Origin: Methanosphaerula subterraneus
GTDB taxonomy: Archaea > Halobacteriota > Methanomicrobia > Methanomicrobiales > Methanospirillaceae
Assembly: GCF_052055875.1 (NCBI RefSeq)
Contig: NZ_CP170508.1
Coordinates: 2,480,001 to 2,544,000, forward strand
Reading direction: 5' to 3'
DNA: 64,000 nt
Below the pieces are notes generated by a model, which made no database searches, was not told where the DNA came from, and saw nothing but the letters and a program-made list of their open reading frames with translations. Below, in pieces: positions 42,667 through 51,224 of the stretch. A program made the position numbers and the translations under genes. The stretch's first letter is position 1. The number at the start of each line of letters is the position of its first letter.

Positions 42667-45346
42667 TCAGCTCGATCCGCGGGTCCGCGCCTGCTTCTCA
42701 AAGAGGGGTTTTGAGGATCTCTCTCCTGCCCAGGAGCAGGCGATCCCGCTGCTCGTCAGAGGAAAGCACCTGCTGTTGATCGCCCCGACCGGCACCGGCA
42801 AGACCGAGAGTGCGATGCTCCCGGTCTTCAGCGGGATGCTCTCAGGCACCGGCGGAGGCTTTCAGGCCCTGTACATCACCCCGCTCCGGGCTCTGAACCG
42901 GGACATCCTCGGGCGGATGGAGTGGTGGTGCCGCGAGCTCGGGCTGACCGTCGGTGTCCGGCATGGGGACACGCCGGCGTCCGAGCGGAGAAAGCAGTCC
43001 CTCTCCCCGCCGGACCTGCTGATCACCACCCCTGAGACCCTGCAGGCGCTCTTCATGGGCAGGAATCTCCGGAAACACCTCGCCAATGTCAGGTATGTGA
43101 TCATCGACGAGATTCATGAACTGGCCGGCTCCAAGCGGGGAGCCCAGCTCTCGGTGGCGCTGGAGCGGCTCGCGGTCTATGCCGGGGGCTTTCAGCGGAT
43201 CGGCCTCTCGGCCACCGTCGGCAATCCCGAGGAGATCGCGGCCTTCCTCTGCGGGTCCGGCCGGCCGTCTTCGATCGTCCAGGTGCCGGTCTCGAAGTAC
43301 CTGGACCTCAACGTCATCTATGCCGGGGAGAAACTCTCGGCCCAGGCACGGTGCGTGGAACGGGCGCTTGCGACCCCGGGCTCGCACCTCGTCTTCACCA
43401 ACACCCGGGTGACCGCCGAGGCGCTCGGTCATCTCCTCTATGACCGGGGGGACCTCGAGGTCCACCACGGGTCCCTCTCGAAGGAGGTGCGGATCGCCGC
43501 CGAGGATCGGTTCCGGAACGGCGAGATCACCACCCTGATCTGCACCTCCTCGATGGAGCTCGGGATCGATATCGGGCATGTCGAGCAGGTGGTCCAGTTC
43601 AGTTCTCCGCGGGAGGTCTCGCGGCTGATCCAGCGGGTCGGCCGGGCCGGCCACCGGATGAATCGGGTCTCGCACGGGACGGTCCTCGCCACCGGGTTCG
43701 ACGACCTGCTCGAGTCGCTGGTGATCGCCCGGCGGGCCAAGGCGAACGAGGTCGAAAATGTCCGGATTCCCCGAGGGGCAGGCGATGTATTGGCCAACCA
43801 GGTCGCTGCCATCGCGGTCGAGTACGGTGAAATCACCCGGGCTGCGATCCGGGCGATCATCGAACGGGCCAGCCCGTTTGCCGGCAGCGGTCCCCTGCTC
43901 GACCAGGTCTGCGAGCAGATGGCCGTCCACCGGCTGATCAGACTCGAAGGGGACCTGGTGATCACGACCGGTCGGGCCCGCCGGTACCTGACCGCGAACC
44001 TCTCGATGATCCAGGACGAGCGGAAGGTGCCGGTCTTCGACATGGTCTCGCGGCGGACGGTCGGGACGCTCGACGAGTCGTTCGTGGTCGGCTGGGTCAC
44101 CACCGGCGCTGTCTTCATCACCAAGGGGCAGCTCTGGCGGGTGCTCGACATCGAGGACGGCCGGTTGATCGTCGAGCCGGCGACCAAGGCGAAGGGCGAG
44201 CTCCCCTCCTGGGAGGGTGAACAGATCCCGGTCCCGTTCGAGGTGGCCCGGGAGGTCGGGCAGCTCCGGGGGTCGCGGCAGGTGGAGGCCTACACCGACA
44301 GCCGGCGGTCCGCCTCCTATGTCGCAGCGTTCCTCTCGGAGATGGATAAGAACCGCTCGGTCGTCCCGACCGACCGGCTGATCACCCTTGAGAACACCGA
44401 CGAGGGGGTAATCTGCAACATCTGTGCCGGCCACCGTGCCAACGAGGTGATCGGTCGGGTCCTCTCGCTCCTCCTCTCTGCCCGGTATGGCACCTCGGTC
44501 GGGATCGAGATCGACGCCTACCGGGTGCTCCTCCGCCTCCCCGGGACGATTCGGGCCGGTGAGGTGAAGGAGACGCTCCTCTCCCTGGAACCGACGTATA
44601 TCCAGGGGATCCTTGAGATCGGACTGAAACGGACGGCGCTGTACAAGTGGAAACTGGTGCAGGTGGCCAAGAAGTTCGGAGCGATCGACGCCGATGCCGA
44701 CTTCGAGCGGATCAGCATCCACCGTCTCTCCGAACTCTTCGATAAGACCGTGATCCAGCAGGAGGCGTACCGGGAACTCTTCTCGGTCTACATGGACGTC
44801 GAGGGGGCCGCCCGGGTGGTTGGGGATCTGAAGGCCGGCTCGATCGCGATCGCGATCGGCAGGGTCAGCATCCTCGGAGCTGCCGGCCTCTTCTCGTCCC
44901 GCGACCTGATCCCCCCGGCCTCGGTGGACATCGCGGTGCTCGGGACGATTCGGCGACGGATCGACGAACAGAATGTGATCCTCTGTTGCATGCACTGCAG
45001 GAAGTGGAAGAGCAGGACGAAGGTCAGCCGAGTCCCCGACCAGCCGGTCTGTCCGAACTGCGGGGCGAAGCTGATCGCTGCGTTGAAGCCGTGGGACGAG
45101 CCGCTCTATGCGATCGCAAATAAGAAGAATAAGAACGCAGAGGAGCGGGCAGTCGAGGTGAAATTGATCAGGACGGCAAACATCGTCCTTTCGAGCGGGA
45201 AAAAAGCGGTCGTCGCCCTCTCGGGGAGGGGGGTCGGGCCGGAACATGCGTCCCGGATCCTCGCGACCCTGACCGAAGGCGATCCGTTCTATCGTGAGAT
45301 TTTAAAGGCAGAGCGTCACTATGTGCAGACTCACCAGTTCTGGTGA
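42653..45346 (+). CDS. Lhr-type superfamily II DNA helicase
   Basis: 897 residues. Helicase domains 1 and 2 carry motif I APTGTGKTESAMLP near 48, motif II DEIHELAGSKRG near 155, motif III LSATVGNP near 187 and motif VI QRVGRAGHRMNR near 335. The Lhr winged-helix and beta-barrel core domains follow. Near residue 780 there is a zinc ribbon (CCMHCRKWK...CPNCGAKL), as in archaeal Lhr2-like enzymes. It translocates 3'-5' on single-stranded DNA in repair or restart. ATG 42653 has GGAGGAGC directly upstream. Its stop abuts tbp, which is transcribed convergently. Confidence 0.9.
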   Translation: MPATDQLDPRVRACFSKRGFEDLSPAQEQAIPLLVRGKHLLLIAPTGTGKTESAMLPVFSGMLSGTGGGFQALYITPLRALNRDILGRMEWWCRELGLTVGVRHGDTPASERRKQSLSPPDLLITTPETLQALFMGRNLRKHLANVRYVIIDEIHELAGSKRGAQLSVALERLAVYAGGFQRIGLSATVGNPEEIAAFLCGSGRPSSIVQVPVSKYLDLNVIYAGEKLSAQARCVERALATPGSHLVFTNTRVTAEALGHLLYDRGDLEVHHGSLSKEVRIAAEDRFRNGEITTLICTSSMELGIDIGHVEQVVQFSSPREVSRLIQRVGRAGHRMNRVSHGTVLATGFDDLLESLVIARRAKANEVENVRIPRGAGDVLANQVAAIAVEYGEITRAAIRAIIERASPFAGSGPLLDQVCEQMAVHRLIRLEGDLVITTGRARRYLTANLSMIQDERKVPVFDMVSRRTVGTLDESFVVGWVTTGAVFITKGQLWRVLDIEDGRLIVEPATKAKGELPSWEGEQIPVPFEVAREVGQLRGSRQVEAYTDSRRSASYVAAFLSEMDKNRSVVPTDRLITLENTDEGVICNICAGHRANEVIGRVLSLLLSARYGTSVGIEIDAYRVLLRLPGTIRAGEVKETLLSLEPTYIQGILEIGLKRTALYKWKLVQVAKKFGAIDADADFERISIHRLSELFDKTVIQQEAYRELFSVYMDVEGAARVVGDLKAGSIAIAIGRVSILGAAGLFSSRDLIPPASVDIAVLGTIRRRIDEQNVILCCMHCRKWKSRTKVSRVPDQPVCPNCGAKLIAALKPWDEPLYAIANKKNKNAEERAVEVKLIRTANIVLSSGKKAVVALSGRGVGPEHASRILATLTEGDPFYREILKAERHYVQTHQFW

Positions 45347-45901
45347 TCACATAATCGATTCGAGTTTCTGCTCCAAAAAGTCGAGTCCGCGTTTGATATC
45401 TTCGACGGTCTTGCCGCCGGTCAGGATGATCTTCCCTGAGCTGAAGAGCAGAGCCACGATCTTCGGCTCCTTGATCCGGTAGACCAGACCCGGAAACTGT
45501 TCAGGCTCGTACTCGATGTTCTCCAGGTTCAAGGTGATCACGACCTTGTTCAGGTTGATGTACTTGCCGATATCGTATGAACAGACTATGTTGGTGACTG
45601 CGACACGCGGCACATCATAGGTGTTCACCCCTGCCTCTTTGAGCGAGGCCATGATGATCTCCAGGCCATCGTGCAGTGCCTGGTTGTTCCGAATTCCGGT
45701 CAGCACAACCTTGCCCGAAGAAAAGATCAGAGAGGCGATCTTTGGTTTCTCGATCCTGAACACTGCTCCAGGGAACCGCTTGGTATTGAGCTCACAGCTC
45801 GCAATCTTCTTTGAGACCTCGACGAGATCTATCGAGTCGGCGATCACTCCGGACGCGACGATATTCTCGATCTTGAGTGAGTCGTATCTCTTCTCTTCCA
45901 T
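45347..45901 (-). CDS. tbp: TATA-box-binding protein
   Basis: 184 residues made of the two imperfect direct repeats of the TBP saddle (~5-90 and ~95-181), each with the GAVFRIEKPKIASLIFSSGK / GLVYRIKEPKIVALLFSSGK strand set. The phenylalanine-bearing strands that kink DNA are not individually assigned. It nucleates archaeal transcription with TFB. TATA is at 45917-45928. It abuts the helicase gene with no spacer. It has the usual archaeal length and a slightly acidic N-terminus (MEEKRYDSLKIENIV). Confidence 0.96.
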   Translation of the reverse strand: MEEKRYDSLKIENIVASGVIADSIDLVEVSKKIASCELNTKRFPGAVFRIEKPKIASLIFSSGKVVLTGIRNNQALHDGLEIIMASLKEAGVNTYDVPRVAVTNIVCSYDIGKYINLNKVVITLNLENIEYEPEQFPGLVYRIKEPKIVALLFSSGKIILTGGKTVEDIKRGLDFLEQKLESIM

Positions 45902-45916
45902 CCATCTATCTATGCT

Positions 45917-45928
45917 GCTTTATATAGT
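45917..45928 (-). promoter_or_regulatory. TATA box of tbp
   Basis: On the minus strand ACTATATAAAGC lies about 22-26 bp before the tbp ATG, so the mRNA should be leaderless or nearly so. The box could also allow TBP autoregulation. Confidence 0.5.
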
Positions 45929-45957
45929 ATAATACTAATGCAAACCTTTATTATCTC

Positions 45958-46004
45958 CATTTATATATACGGGTGAACTGGTCAGTGGGTGGAAGGATAT
46001 AAAT
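45958..46004 (+). promoter_or_regulatory. Two plus-strand TATA-like boxes without an assigned gene
   Basis: TTTATATATAC (about 45960-45970) and GGATATAAATCC (45995-46006, itself palindromic) are strong TATA matches. Start sites 26 bp on would be ~45991 and ~46026. The second coincides with ATG 46025, which opens a 10-codon frame (MDLLPAAGRD, stop 46057). No annotated gene starts there; tRNA-Leu has its own box. Confidence 0.35.
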
Positions 46005-46094
46005 CCGGATGCCCAGATAGAACGATGGATCTTCTCCCGGCGGCGGGTCGTGACTGACGCTCCTCACCCGACATTCTCCTGTTTTGAACAACTA

Positions 46095-46102
46095 CCTTTA
46101 TC
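46095..46102 (+). promoter_or_regulatory. TATA box of tRNA-Leu
   Basis: CCTTTATC lies about 30 bp before the mature 5' end, giving a 5' leader of a few bases for RNase P. Confidence 0.4.
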
Positions 46103-46128
46103 TGTTTGCGCGTGTAAAATAATCAGGC

Positions 46129-46213
46129 GCGAGGGTTGCCGAGCCAGGTCAAAGGCGCTAGGTTCAGGGCCTAGTCACGCAGGTGTTCGGGCGTTCGAAT
46201 CGCCTCCCTCGCA
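46129..46213 (+). tRNA. tRNA-Leu (CAG)
   Basis: An 85-base class II tRNA: acceptor stem GCGAGGG/CCCTCGC, anticodon stem CTAGG/CCTAG, loop TTCAGGG with anticodon CAG, a long variable arm (TCACGCAGGTGTTCGG region), T-arm GTTCGAATC and discriminator A. CCA is not encoded. Confidence 0.95.
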
Positions 46214-46284
46214 TTTGTTGTCTTCTGTTGTTCTTTTTGAAATAAGAGCGGTGCGTCTGGAACGTGCCGTTTGCGGGGAATCCA

Positions 46285-46998
46285 ATGTCTGCTGATGTGA
46301 TCGCTGTCCGGATCAGGGCCACGGAGGAGGAACTGGCCGCACTTGGGGCTTATGACGACGGTGAACTGGAGGCGATCATCCGAGAGGTCGGCTTTGCCTG
46401 CGACAACTGCGGCAGGTGCTGCACCCATGCCTTCAATGACCATGTCTTTCTGCTCGACCGCGATGTCGCAGTCGCGAGGACGATCGATCCCGCAGCCCTG
46501 GTGCCGGCCCCATATTATGATTTCTGCGATCAGCACGGCAGGTTCTATGTCGGCGGATATGCCCTCCGGACCCGGCCCGACGGGAACTGTGTCTTCCTCT
46601 CCAACAACCGGTGCACCATCTATGACCGGCGTTTTTCGATCTGCAGGGTCTATCCCTACATGCTTCACCGTGAGCCCGACGAGCACGGGCATGTGGACTG
46701 GCGGCAGATCAGCGGACTGAACCAGCACGGGGAGTACAACACCCCTCTCTCAGACAAGGAGTGCAGCAGGATCGCTGGCGAGACCCGCGAGTACGAGACG
46801 CTCTTCCTCGATCAGCAGCTCCGGTTCCTCGAGCTGGTCCAGGAGCGCTTCGCTGCATCCGGACTCCGGCATGTCAGAAAAGTCTATGACCAGCAGATGC
46901 GGGCCTTGAAGAGAGGTGCCCCGGTGACGGTTCTGGTCTATTACAAGGGTACGTTTGAGGAGCAGACAGTCACCCTCGAGGAATACCCCGCAGACTGA
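46285..46998 (+). CDS. YkgJ-family cysteine-cluster protein
   Basis: 237 residues. The diagnostic zinc/iron-chelating cluster is present: CDNCGRCC (~35-42), then C-x-F, DGNCVFLSNNRCTIYDRRFSICRVYPY (~105-130), typical of the YkgJ/UPF0153 family. Function is unknown; metal binding or Fe-S assembly is assumed for the family. The C-terminal ~80 residues are helical with a basic strand. ATG 46285 with GGGGA upstream is preferred to GTG 46264. It follows tRNA-Leu by 71 bases. Confidence 0.82.
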   Translation: MSADVIAVRIRATEEELAALGAYDDGELEAIIREVGFACDNCGRCCTHAFNDHVFLLDRDVAVARTIDPAALVPAPYYDFCDQHGRFYVGGYALRTRPDGNCVFLSNNRCTIYDRRFSICRVYPYMLHREPDEHGHVDWRQISGLNQHGEYNTPLSDKECSRIAGETREYETLFLDQQLRFLELVQERFAASGLRHVRKVYDQQMRALKRGAPVTVLVYYKGTFEEQTVTLEEYPAD

Positions 46999-47374
46999 AT
47001 CGGGATAACCGGTGGCATAGAGCAGCGGAGTGGGAGATCGTCCCACTCCGAAAATGCAGAACCCGTTTTTGGAGCAGACAATCCATTGCCTTCTCCTTGT
47101 GTGTTCACGTCCTCATGTATCACTCTGTTTCATCACCCTCCTCTTTCTGGTCGCAGCGAAGATCGGTCCCTTCTTATCTACATGGGTATCGTCCATCTTC
47201 TGATGGAGTCCAGGTGGATGGCATAAAGGAAGACATCTCGCTGGCAAGGGCGAACAGGCCCTTACAGATCCTCGCATGACCTCTCATGTCCATCTAGTGG
47301 GCTGGGTATGGATAATCTTTTTGGTTGGGTGCCGGGAGGATATCTTTGATAGGTCAGCGCTCCATTATCTAGTG
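46999..47374. other. Intergenic spacer with a perfect hairpin
   Basis: No gene with support. A 10-bp perfect inverted repeat CGGAGTGGGA (47026-47035) / TCCCACTCCG (47041-47050) with a 5-base loop starts 27 bases after the ykgJ-type gene and may terminate or stabilise its mRNA. Smaller hairpins lie at ~47192-47209 (TCCATC/GATGGA) and ~47247-47264 (AAGGGC/GCCCTT). TATCTTTGAT (47341-47350) is a weak TATA for pth2. Confidence 0.4.
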
Positions 47375-47737
47375 ATGGCTGATGAACCTGAGTTCAAGTA
47401 CAAGCAGTGCCTGATCGTGCGTGCCGATCTGAAGATGAGCTGCGGCAAGAAGTGTGCCCAGCTGGCCCACGCGGCGGTGATGGCCGCAGAGCATGCAGAT
47501 AAGGGGATCAAGAAGAGCTGGTTCCTGGAGGGGCAGAAGAAGGTGGTGCTGAAGGCTCCGAGTGAACGGGCCCTGTACGAACTGAAGGTGCATGCCGAGC
47601 AGCAGGGGATCAGCACCTCCCTGGTGCAGGATGCCGGGCTGACCGAGATCGCACCGGGGACTGTGACAGCGCTCGGCCTCGGGCCGGCGAAATCGGCCGA
47701 ACTCGACCGGCTCACAGGCGGGCTGCCCCTGTTATGA
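47375..47737 (+). CDS. pth2: Peptidyl-tRNA hydrolase, Pth2 type
   Basis: 120 residues of the archaeal/eukaryotic Pth2 fold: KQCLIVRADLKMSCGKKCAQLAHAAVMAA, QKKVVLKAPSERAL and VQDAGLTEIAPGTVTALGLGP are the hallmark segments with the catalytic-region histidine and aspartate. It hydrolyses peptidyl-tRNA released from stalled ribosomes. ATG 47375 starts the family N-terminus, rejecting the longer frame to 47276. It overlaps truD by 4 bases (ATGA), which couples two tRNA-related enzymes. Confidence 0.95.
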   Translation: MADEPEFKYKQCLIVRADLKMSCGKKCAQLAHAAVMAAEHADKGIKKSWFLEGQKKVVLKAPSERALYELKVHAEQQGISTSLVQDAGLTEIAPGTVTALGLGPAKSAELDRLTGGLPLL

Positions 47738-49002
47738 AACGATCCGAATATCCCCTGGAGCAGGCGCTCGGGATGGGCTGGTACGCCAGCAGCACCGACG
47801 GGGTCGGGGGTAGACTCCGGACCACGGCCGAGGACTTCGTGGTCGAAGAGGTGCCGGACCTCCCTGGCGGGGAAGGACCGTTTCTGCTCTGCACCCTGAC
47901 CAAGAGGAACTGGGAACTGCAACGGGCGGTCAAGGAGATCGCATCCTGTCTGGGGATCAGCCACAAACGTATCGGATGGGCCGGGACCAAGGATAAGCAC
48001 GCGGTCACCACCCAGACGATCTCGCTGTACGGGGTCACTCCTGAAGAGATCGCCTCGGTCTCGCTTGGGGATCTGTCGCTCACGGTGATCGGTTCGGCCA
48101 ATGGGGGGCTGTCGCTCGGCTCGCTCATCGAGAACCGGTTCACGGTTGTGATCCGGGACTGTGTCGAGGAGGGGCTCGCTGATAAGGTCAGTGAGGTAAC
48201 GAAGGTCTGCAGTCAGGGGATCCCGAACTATTATGGAGTCCAGCGGTTCGGGGTGATCCGTCCGATCACCCATATCGCCGGCGAGTATCTGATCAGGGGA
48301 GACTACGAGGGTGCGGTCGGTGCCTATGTCGGGAAGAGTTCGCCTGACGAGGATCCGATCGTCGCTGCGGCACGGGACGAGTACCTGGAGACCCGGGACC
48401 CCCAGCTGACCCTTCACCACCTGCCGGTCCACCTCCGGTACGAACGGTCCATGCTCCACCACCTCACCAACCATCCAGGCGACTATCTGGGTGCACTGCA
48501 GGCCCTCCCGCCCAAGCTCCTCTCGATGCTGGTCAGTGCGTTCCAGTCCTACCTCTTCAACATGGTCCTCTCCGCCCGCCTTGAAGCAGGGTTCACGTTG
48601 ACGGATCCCATACCTGGCGACCGGCTCCACTTCACCAACGGCAGGATCGACATCGCCACAGAGGCGAACCTTTCCACTGCGACGATGCATATCAGGCGGG
48701 GCAGGTGCAGGATCGGCCTCTTTGTGCCCGGGGCCGAACCGTTCACCCCACAGGGGAGAATGGATCAGATGATGCAGGACCTGCTCGACGAGCACCTGAT
48801 CGATCGGGCAGCCTTCAAACAGGCTGAAACGGTCGTAAAAACGAAGTTCAGTGGTGCATCACGACCGATCGCCCTGACCGCCGCCGTCGACGCCGGGGTG
48901 GAGGGGAAGGACCTGACCCTCAGGTTTTCCCTTCCCCCGGGCCACTATGCGACAACGGTCTGTAGGGAGTACATGAAGAGCGACCCCCTGATGATGATCT
49001 GA
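47734..49002 (+). CDS. truD: tRNA pseudouridine(13) synthase TruD
   Basis: 422 residues. N-terminal strands DFVVEEVPDLPG are followed by LTKRNWELQRAVKEIA and the catalytic-aspartate motif GWAGTKDKHAVTTQ (near residue 90). The NYYGVQRFG motif near 165 and the TruD insertion domain follow. It isomerises U13 of tRNA. It starts within the pth2 stop codon. Convergent with sppA, with no spacer. Usual archaeal length. Confidence 0.95.
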   Translation: MKRSEYPLEQALGMGWYASSTDGVGGRLRTTAEDFVVEEVPDLPGGEGPFLLCTLTKRNWELQRAVKEIASCLGISHKRIGWAGTKDKHAVTTQTISLYGVTPEEIASVSLGDLSLTVIGSANGGLSLGSLIENRFTVVIRDCVEEGLADKVSEVTKVCSQGIPNYYGVQRFGVIRPITHIAGEYLIRGDYEGAVGAYVGKSSPDEDPIVAAARDEYLETRDPQLTLHHLPVHLRYERSMLHHLTNHPGDYLGALQALPPKLLSMLVSAFQSYLFNMVLSARLEAGFTLTDPIPGDRLHFTNGRIDIATEANLSTATMHIRRGRCRIGLFVPGAEPFTPQGRMDQMMQDLLDEHLIDRAAFKQAETVVKTKFSGASRPIALTAAVDAGVEGKDLTLRFSLPPGHYATTVCREYMKSDPLMMI

Positions 49003-49797
49003 TCAGTCGGACCAGGTCCTGGCCAGTTCGGAAGCGGCGTCCTCGGCGTCATGTAGATTGCCGAGTTCGTCGATCAGGCCGAGATCTTTTGCCTCCTGGC
49101 CCCTGATCACCCTGCCGTCCTCGATCGCCGTCCTGTTGACTACCCGGTGGGAGAGGACATCGCTGATGAAGGACTCGAACGAGGCGTTCACCAGCTGCTG
49201 GGCATAGTCCCGCTCGTCGGCGGTCAGCGGCCGGGACGACGAGCCCATATCCTTCATCTCCCCGGACTTGACGACCTCCACCTCGTACCCCTTCTTCTTC
49301 ATCCATTCGGCGTCATTGGAGAAGGTCCAGATGGTGCCGATGTTGGCGGTGAAGGTGTCGGGGTTCGCATAGATCCGGTCGGCGTGCACGCTGATCAGGT
49401 ACGCGGCCGAGGTTGCGATGTCCCCCATCGAGACCACGACCGGTTTCTTCGTCTTCGCGTACTCGATATCCTCGATGATTTCCTGCGCCGCAGCCGGGGT
49501 CCCGCCCGGGCTGTTCACCCGAAGGACGATCGCATCGGTGACCGGATCGTCTGCAGCGGCCCGGAGAGCTTTTCCGATCACTTCGCTGCCGGTTGAATCT
49601 GCCGAGTCGACCTGCCCGGTCACCAGCGTCCCCTCTGCCCTGACCACGGTCACCTGGCCGGTGTGGAGACGGGCCGGTATGGCGGCCAGCGTCACCCCTG
49701 CGATCACGACAACGATCAGCAGGATCCAGAGGTACCGACGGCGCGACCGACGCGGGGGGCTGTTGATGGCTGCAACCTGGTCATCCAGATATCCCAT
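49003..49797 (-). CDS. sppA: Signal peptide peptidase SppA-type membrane protease
   Basis: 264 residues. An N-terminal membrane anchor (YLWILLIVVVIAGVTLAAI, ~22-40) precedes one S49 serine protease domain: NSPGGTPAAAQEI, then MGDIATSAAYLISVHADRIYANP, containing the catalytic serine (about residue 150), and the lysine-bearing region further on. The family cleaves signal peptides within or near the membrane after secretion. It overlaps the reductase gene upstream by 17 bases. Confidence 0.9.
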   Translation of the reverse strand: MGYLDDQVAAINSPPRRSRRRYLWILLIVVVIAGVTLAAIPARLHTGQVTVVRAEGTLVTGQVDSADSTGSEVIGKALRAAADDPVTDAIVLRVNSPGGTPAAAQEIIEDIEYAKTKKPVVVSMGDIATSAAYLISVHADRIYANPDTFTANIGTIWTFSNDAEWMKKKGYEVEVVKSGEMKDMGSSSRPLTADERDYAQQLVNASFESFISDVLSHRVVNRTAIEDGRVIRGQEAKDLGLIDELGNLHDAEDAASELARTWSD

Positions 49798-50485
49798 CGT
49801 CCCCCTCTGAATAGAGCACGTCGTACTCGGTCACCAGGTTGGTGCCGCAGAGGTAATGGTCCTTTAACCGGAGTTTGATCATCTCGTCCTCTGAGTCGAT
49901 ATGCATCCCGCCGACCAGCGAGGGGGTATCCGCCCCCCCGACGATGAAGGGGAGATGGATCAGCCTGATCTCGTCGACCAGCTGGTGATGGAGCATGTGC
50001 CAGTTCAGCGTAGGCCCCCCCTCGATCATCAGCTTCCGGACGTTAAAGTCTCTCCAGAGCAGGTGCATCAGGATCGAAAGGTCGACATGGTCGTCCCCTG
50101 CCACCACCACCATCGCCCCTTTCGCCCTGATGGCTGCGACCTTCTCCTCAGGTGCCGATGCAGCGACGGCCACCAGGGTCCTGGCATCGGGACCGAGCAC
50201 ATTCGCATCGAGGGGGATGTCGGCCTGGCTGCTCGGGATCACTCGCAGCGGGCTCTCGCCCGGGACGATCCGGACCGTCAGGAACGAGTTGTCGATCCGG
50301 ATCGTATTCGAACCGACCATGATCGCATCACAGGATGCCCGTGTCTGGTGGAGCAGGACCTCGGTCTCTGGGGCCATATACTTCATCAGGATCTTGCTCG
50401 ATGACCCCTTCTTGAGGGTCAGCTTTCCATCGGCAGTGATCTCTGACATCAGCAGCACATGCGGTCTGGTGTAATCGTCTGGCAT
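49781..50485 (-). CDS. arfC: 2,5-diamino-6-(ribosylamino)pyrimidinone 5'-phosphate reductase
   Basis: 234 residues of the RibD C-terminal/dihydrofolate-reductase-like fold: RPHVLLMSEITADGKLTLKKG, DAIMVGSNTIRIDNSFLTVR, LMIEGGPTLNWHMLHHQLVDEIRL and PFIVGG. Archaeal members reduce the ribose side chain in riboflavin and F420 (deazaflavin) precursor synthesis using NAD(P)H. Both cofactors are central to methanogenesis. ATG 50485 matches the family. It is transcribed with sppA, overlapping by 17 bases. Confidence 0.9.
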   Translation of the reverse strand: MPDDYTRPHVLLMSEITADGKLTLKKGSSSKILMKYMAPETEVLLHQTRASCDAIMVGSNTIRIDNSFLTVRIVPGESPLRVIPSSQADIPLDANVLGPDARTLVAVAASAPEEKVAAIRAKGAMVVVAGDDHVDLSILMHLLWRDFNVRKLMIEGGPTLNWHMLHHQLVDEIRLIHLPFIVGGADTPSLVGGMHIDSEDEMIKLRLKDHYLCGTNLVTEYDVLYSEGDDGISG

Positions 50486-50591
50486 ATGATTCCTTGAAAG
50501 GGTAACTTTGAGCCTATCGGTTATAGAGGATTCGGTGAATGGATTGCGGGGTGCAAGCTGTTAAATCGTATCGGGCGCTAACTCTATAAAT

Positions 50592-51224
50592 ATGAATATT
50601 ACTGCCCTACGGCCAAGATTTAAGGATTATCTTGAGCCGGTCGCAGCAATTGCAGCAGATCTCGGGATCACCCCGAACCAGCTCTCACTCCTTTCGCTCA
50701 TCTGTGGAGGGGGGGCTGCCCTTCTCTATTCCCTCCGATACTTCTTTGCCGGGACCATCCTCCTCCTCCTCTCGGGGGTCTTTGATCTCGTCGACGGATC
50801 GGTGGCCCGGCGCACCGACAACAAGACCAATTTCGGGGCCGTCTTCGACTGGATCGTCGACAAGTACGTCGATGCGATGGTACTGCTCGGTGTTGGATTC
50901 AGCGGGGTCGCGATCATCAGCCAGTTTGTCGTGGTCCCGCCGCTCGCGGACTTCTCCATCGTCGCGATTGCGATCATCGGGTCCCTGATGAACACCTTCA
51001 TCAAGCCAGTGGTCTACGCCGAGGTCGGGTTCTCTGAGCGGAAGGATGGGAAGATCGATGACCCGCTGGAAGGGGTCGGTTTCTTCGGCCGGCCGGAGAC
51101 GATCCTCGTCCTGTCTCTGGGCGGGCTCAGTGGGTTCATCTGGGTCTCGATCCTGGTGATCGCCGTCTGCACTAATCTCTCCGCAGTTCAGCGGATTCTG
51201 TATCTTTACCGAGAACTCGCATGA
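50592..51224 (+). CDS. CDP-alcohol phosphatidyltransferase (archaetidylinositol-phosphate-synthase-like)
   Basis: 210 residues with about six membrane helices. The CDP-alcohol phosphotransferase signature D-x2-DG-x2-AR-x8-G-x3-D-x3-D is complete (FDLVDGSVARRTDN then FGAVFDWIVDKYVD, ~57-95). The GRPETILVL segment resembles the inositol-phosphate subgroup. It joins CDP-archaeol to a polar head group such as inositol-phosphate or serine. TTAAATC about 30 bp upstream is a weak TATA for a leaderless start. The 3' end overlaps the archaeosortase gene convergently by 53 bases. Confidence 0.85.
   Translation: MNITALRPRFKDYLEPVAAIAADLGITPNQLSLLSLICGGGAALLYSLRYFFAGTILLLLSGVFDLVDGSVARRTDNKTNFGAVFDWIVDKYVDAMVLLGVGFSGVAIISQFVVVPPLADFSIVAIAIIGSLMNTFIKPVVYAEVGFSERKDGKIDDPLEGVGFFGRPETILVLSLGGLSGFIWVSILVIAVCTNLSAVQRILYLYRELA

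Noticed and set aside
42842..45247. An 801-codon open frame on the minus strand across the Lhr-type helicase gene
   Set aside because: It is the high-GC antisense shadow of a helicase with all motifs intact; the translation is rich in Asp, Arg, His and Pro and resembles no family.
49003..50485. SppA and the riboflavin-pathway reductase as a dedicated functional unit
   Set aside because: The 17-base overlap shows co-transcription, but no biochemical link between a membrane protease and the reductase is apparent.
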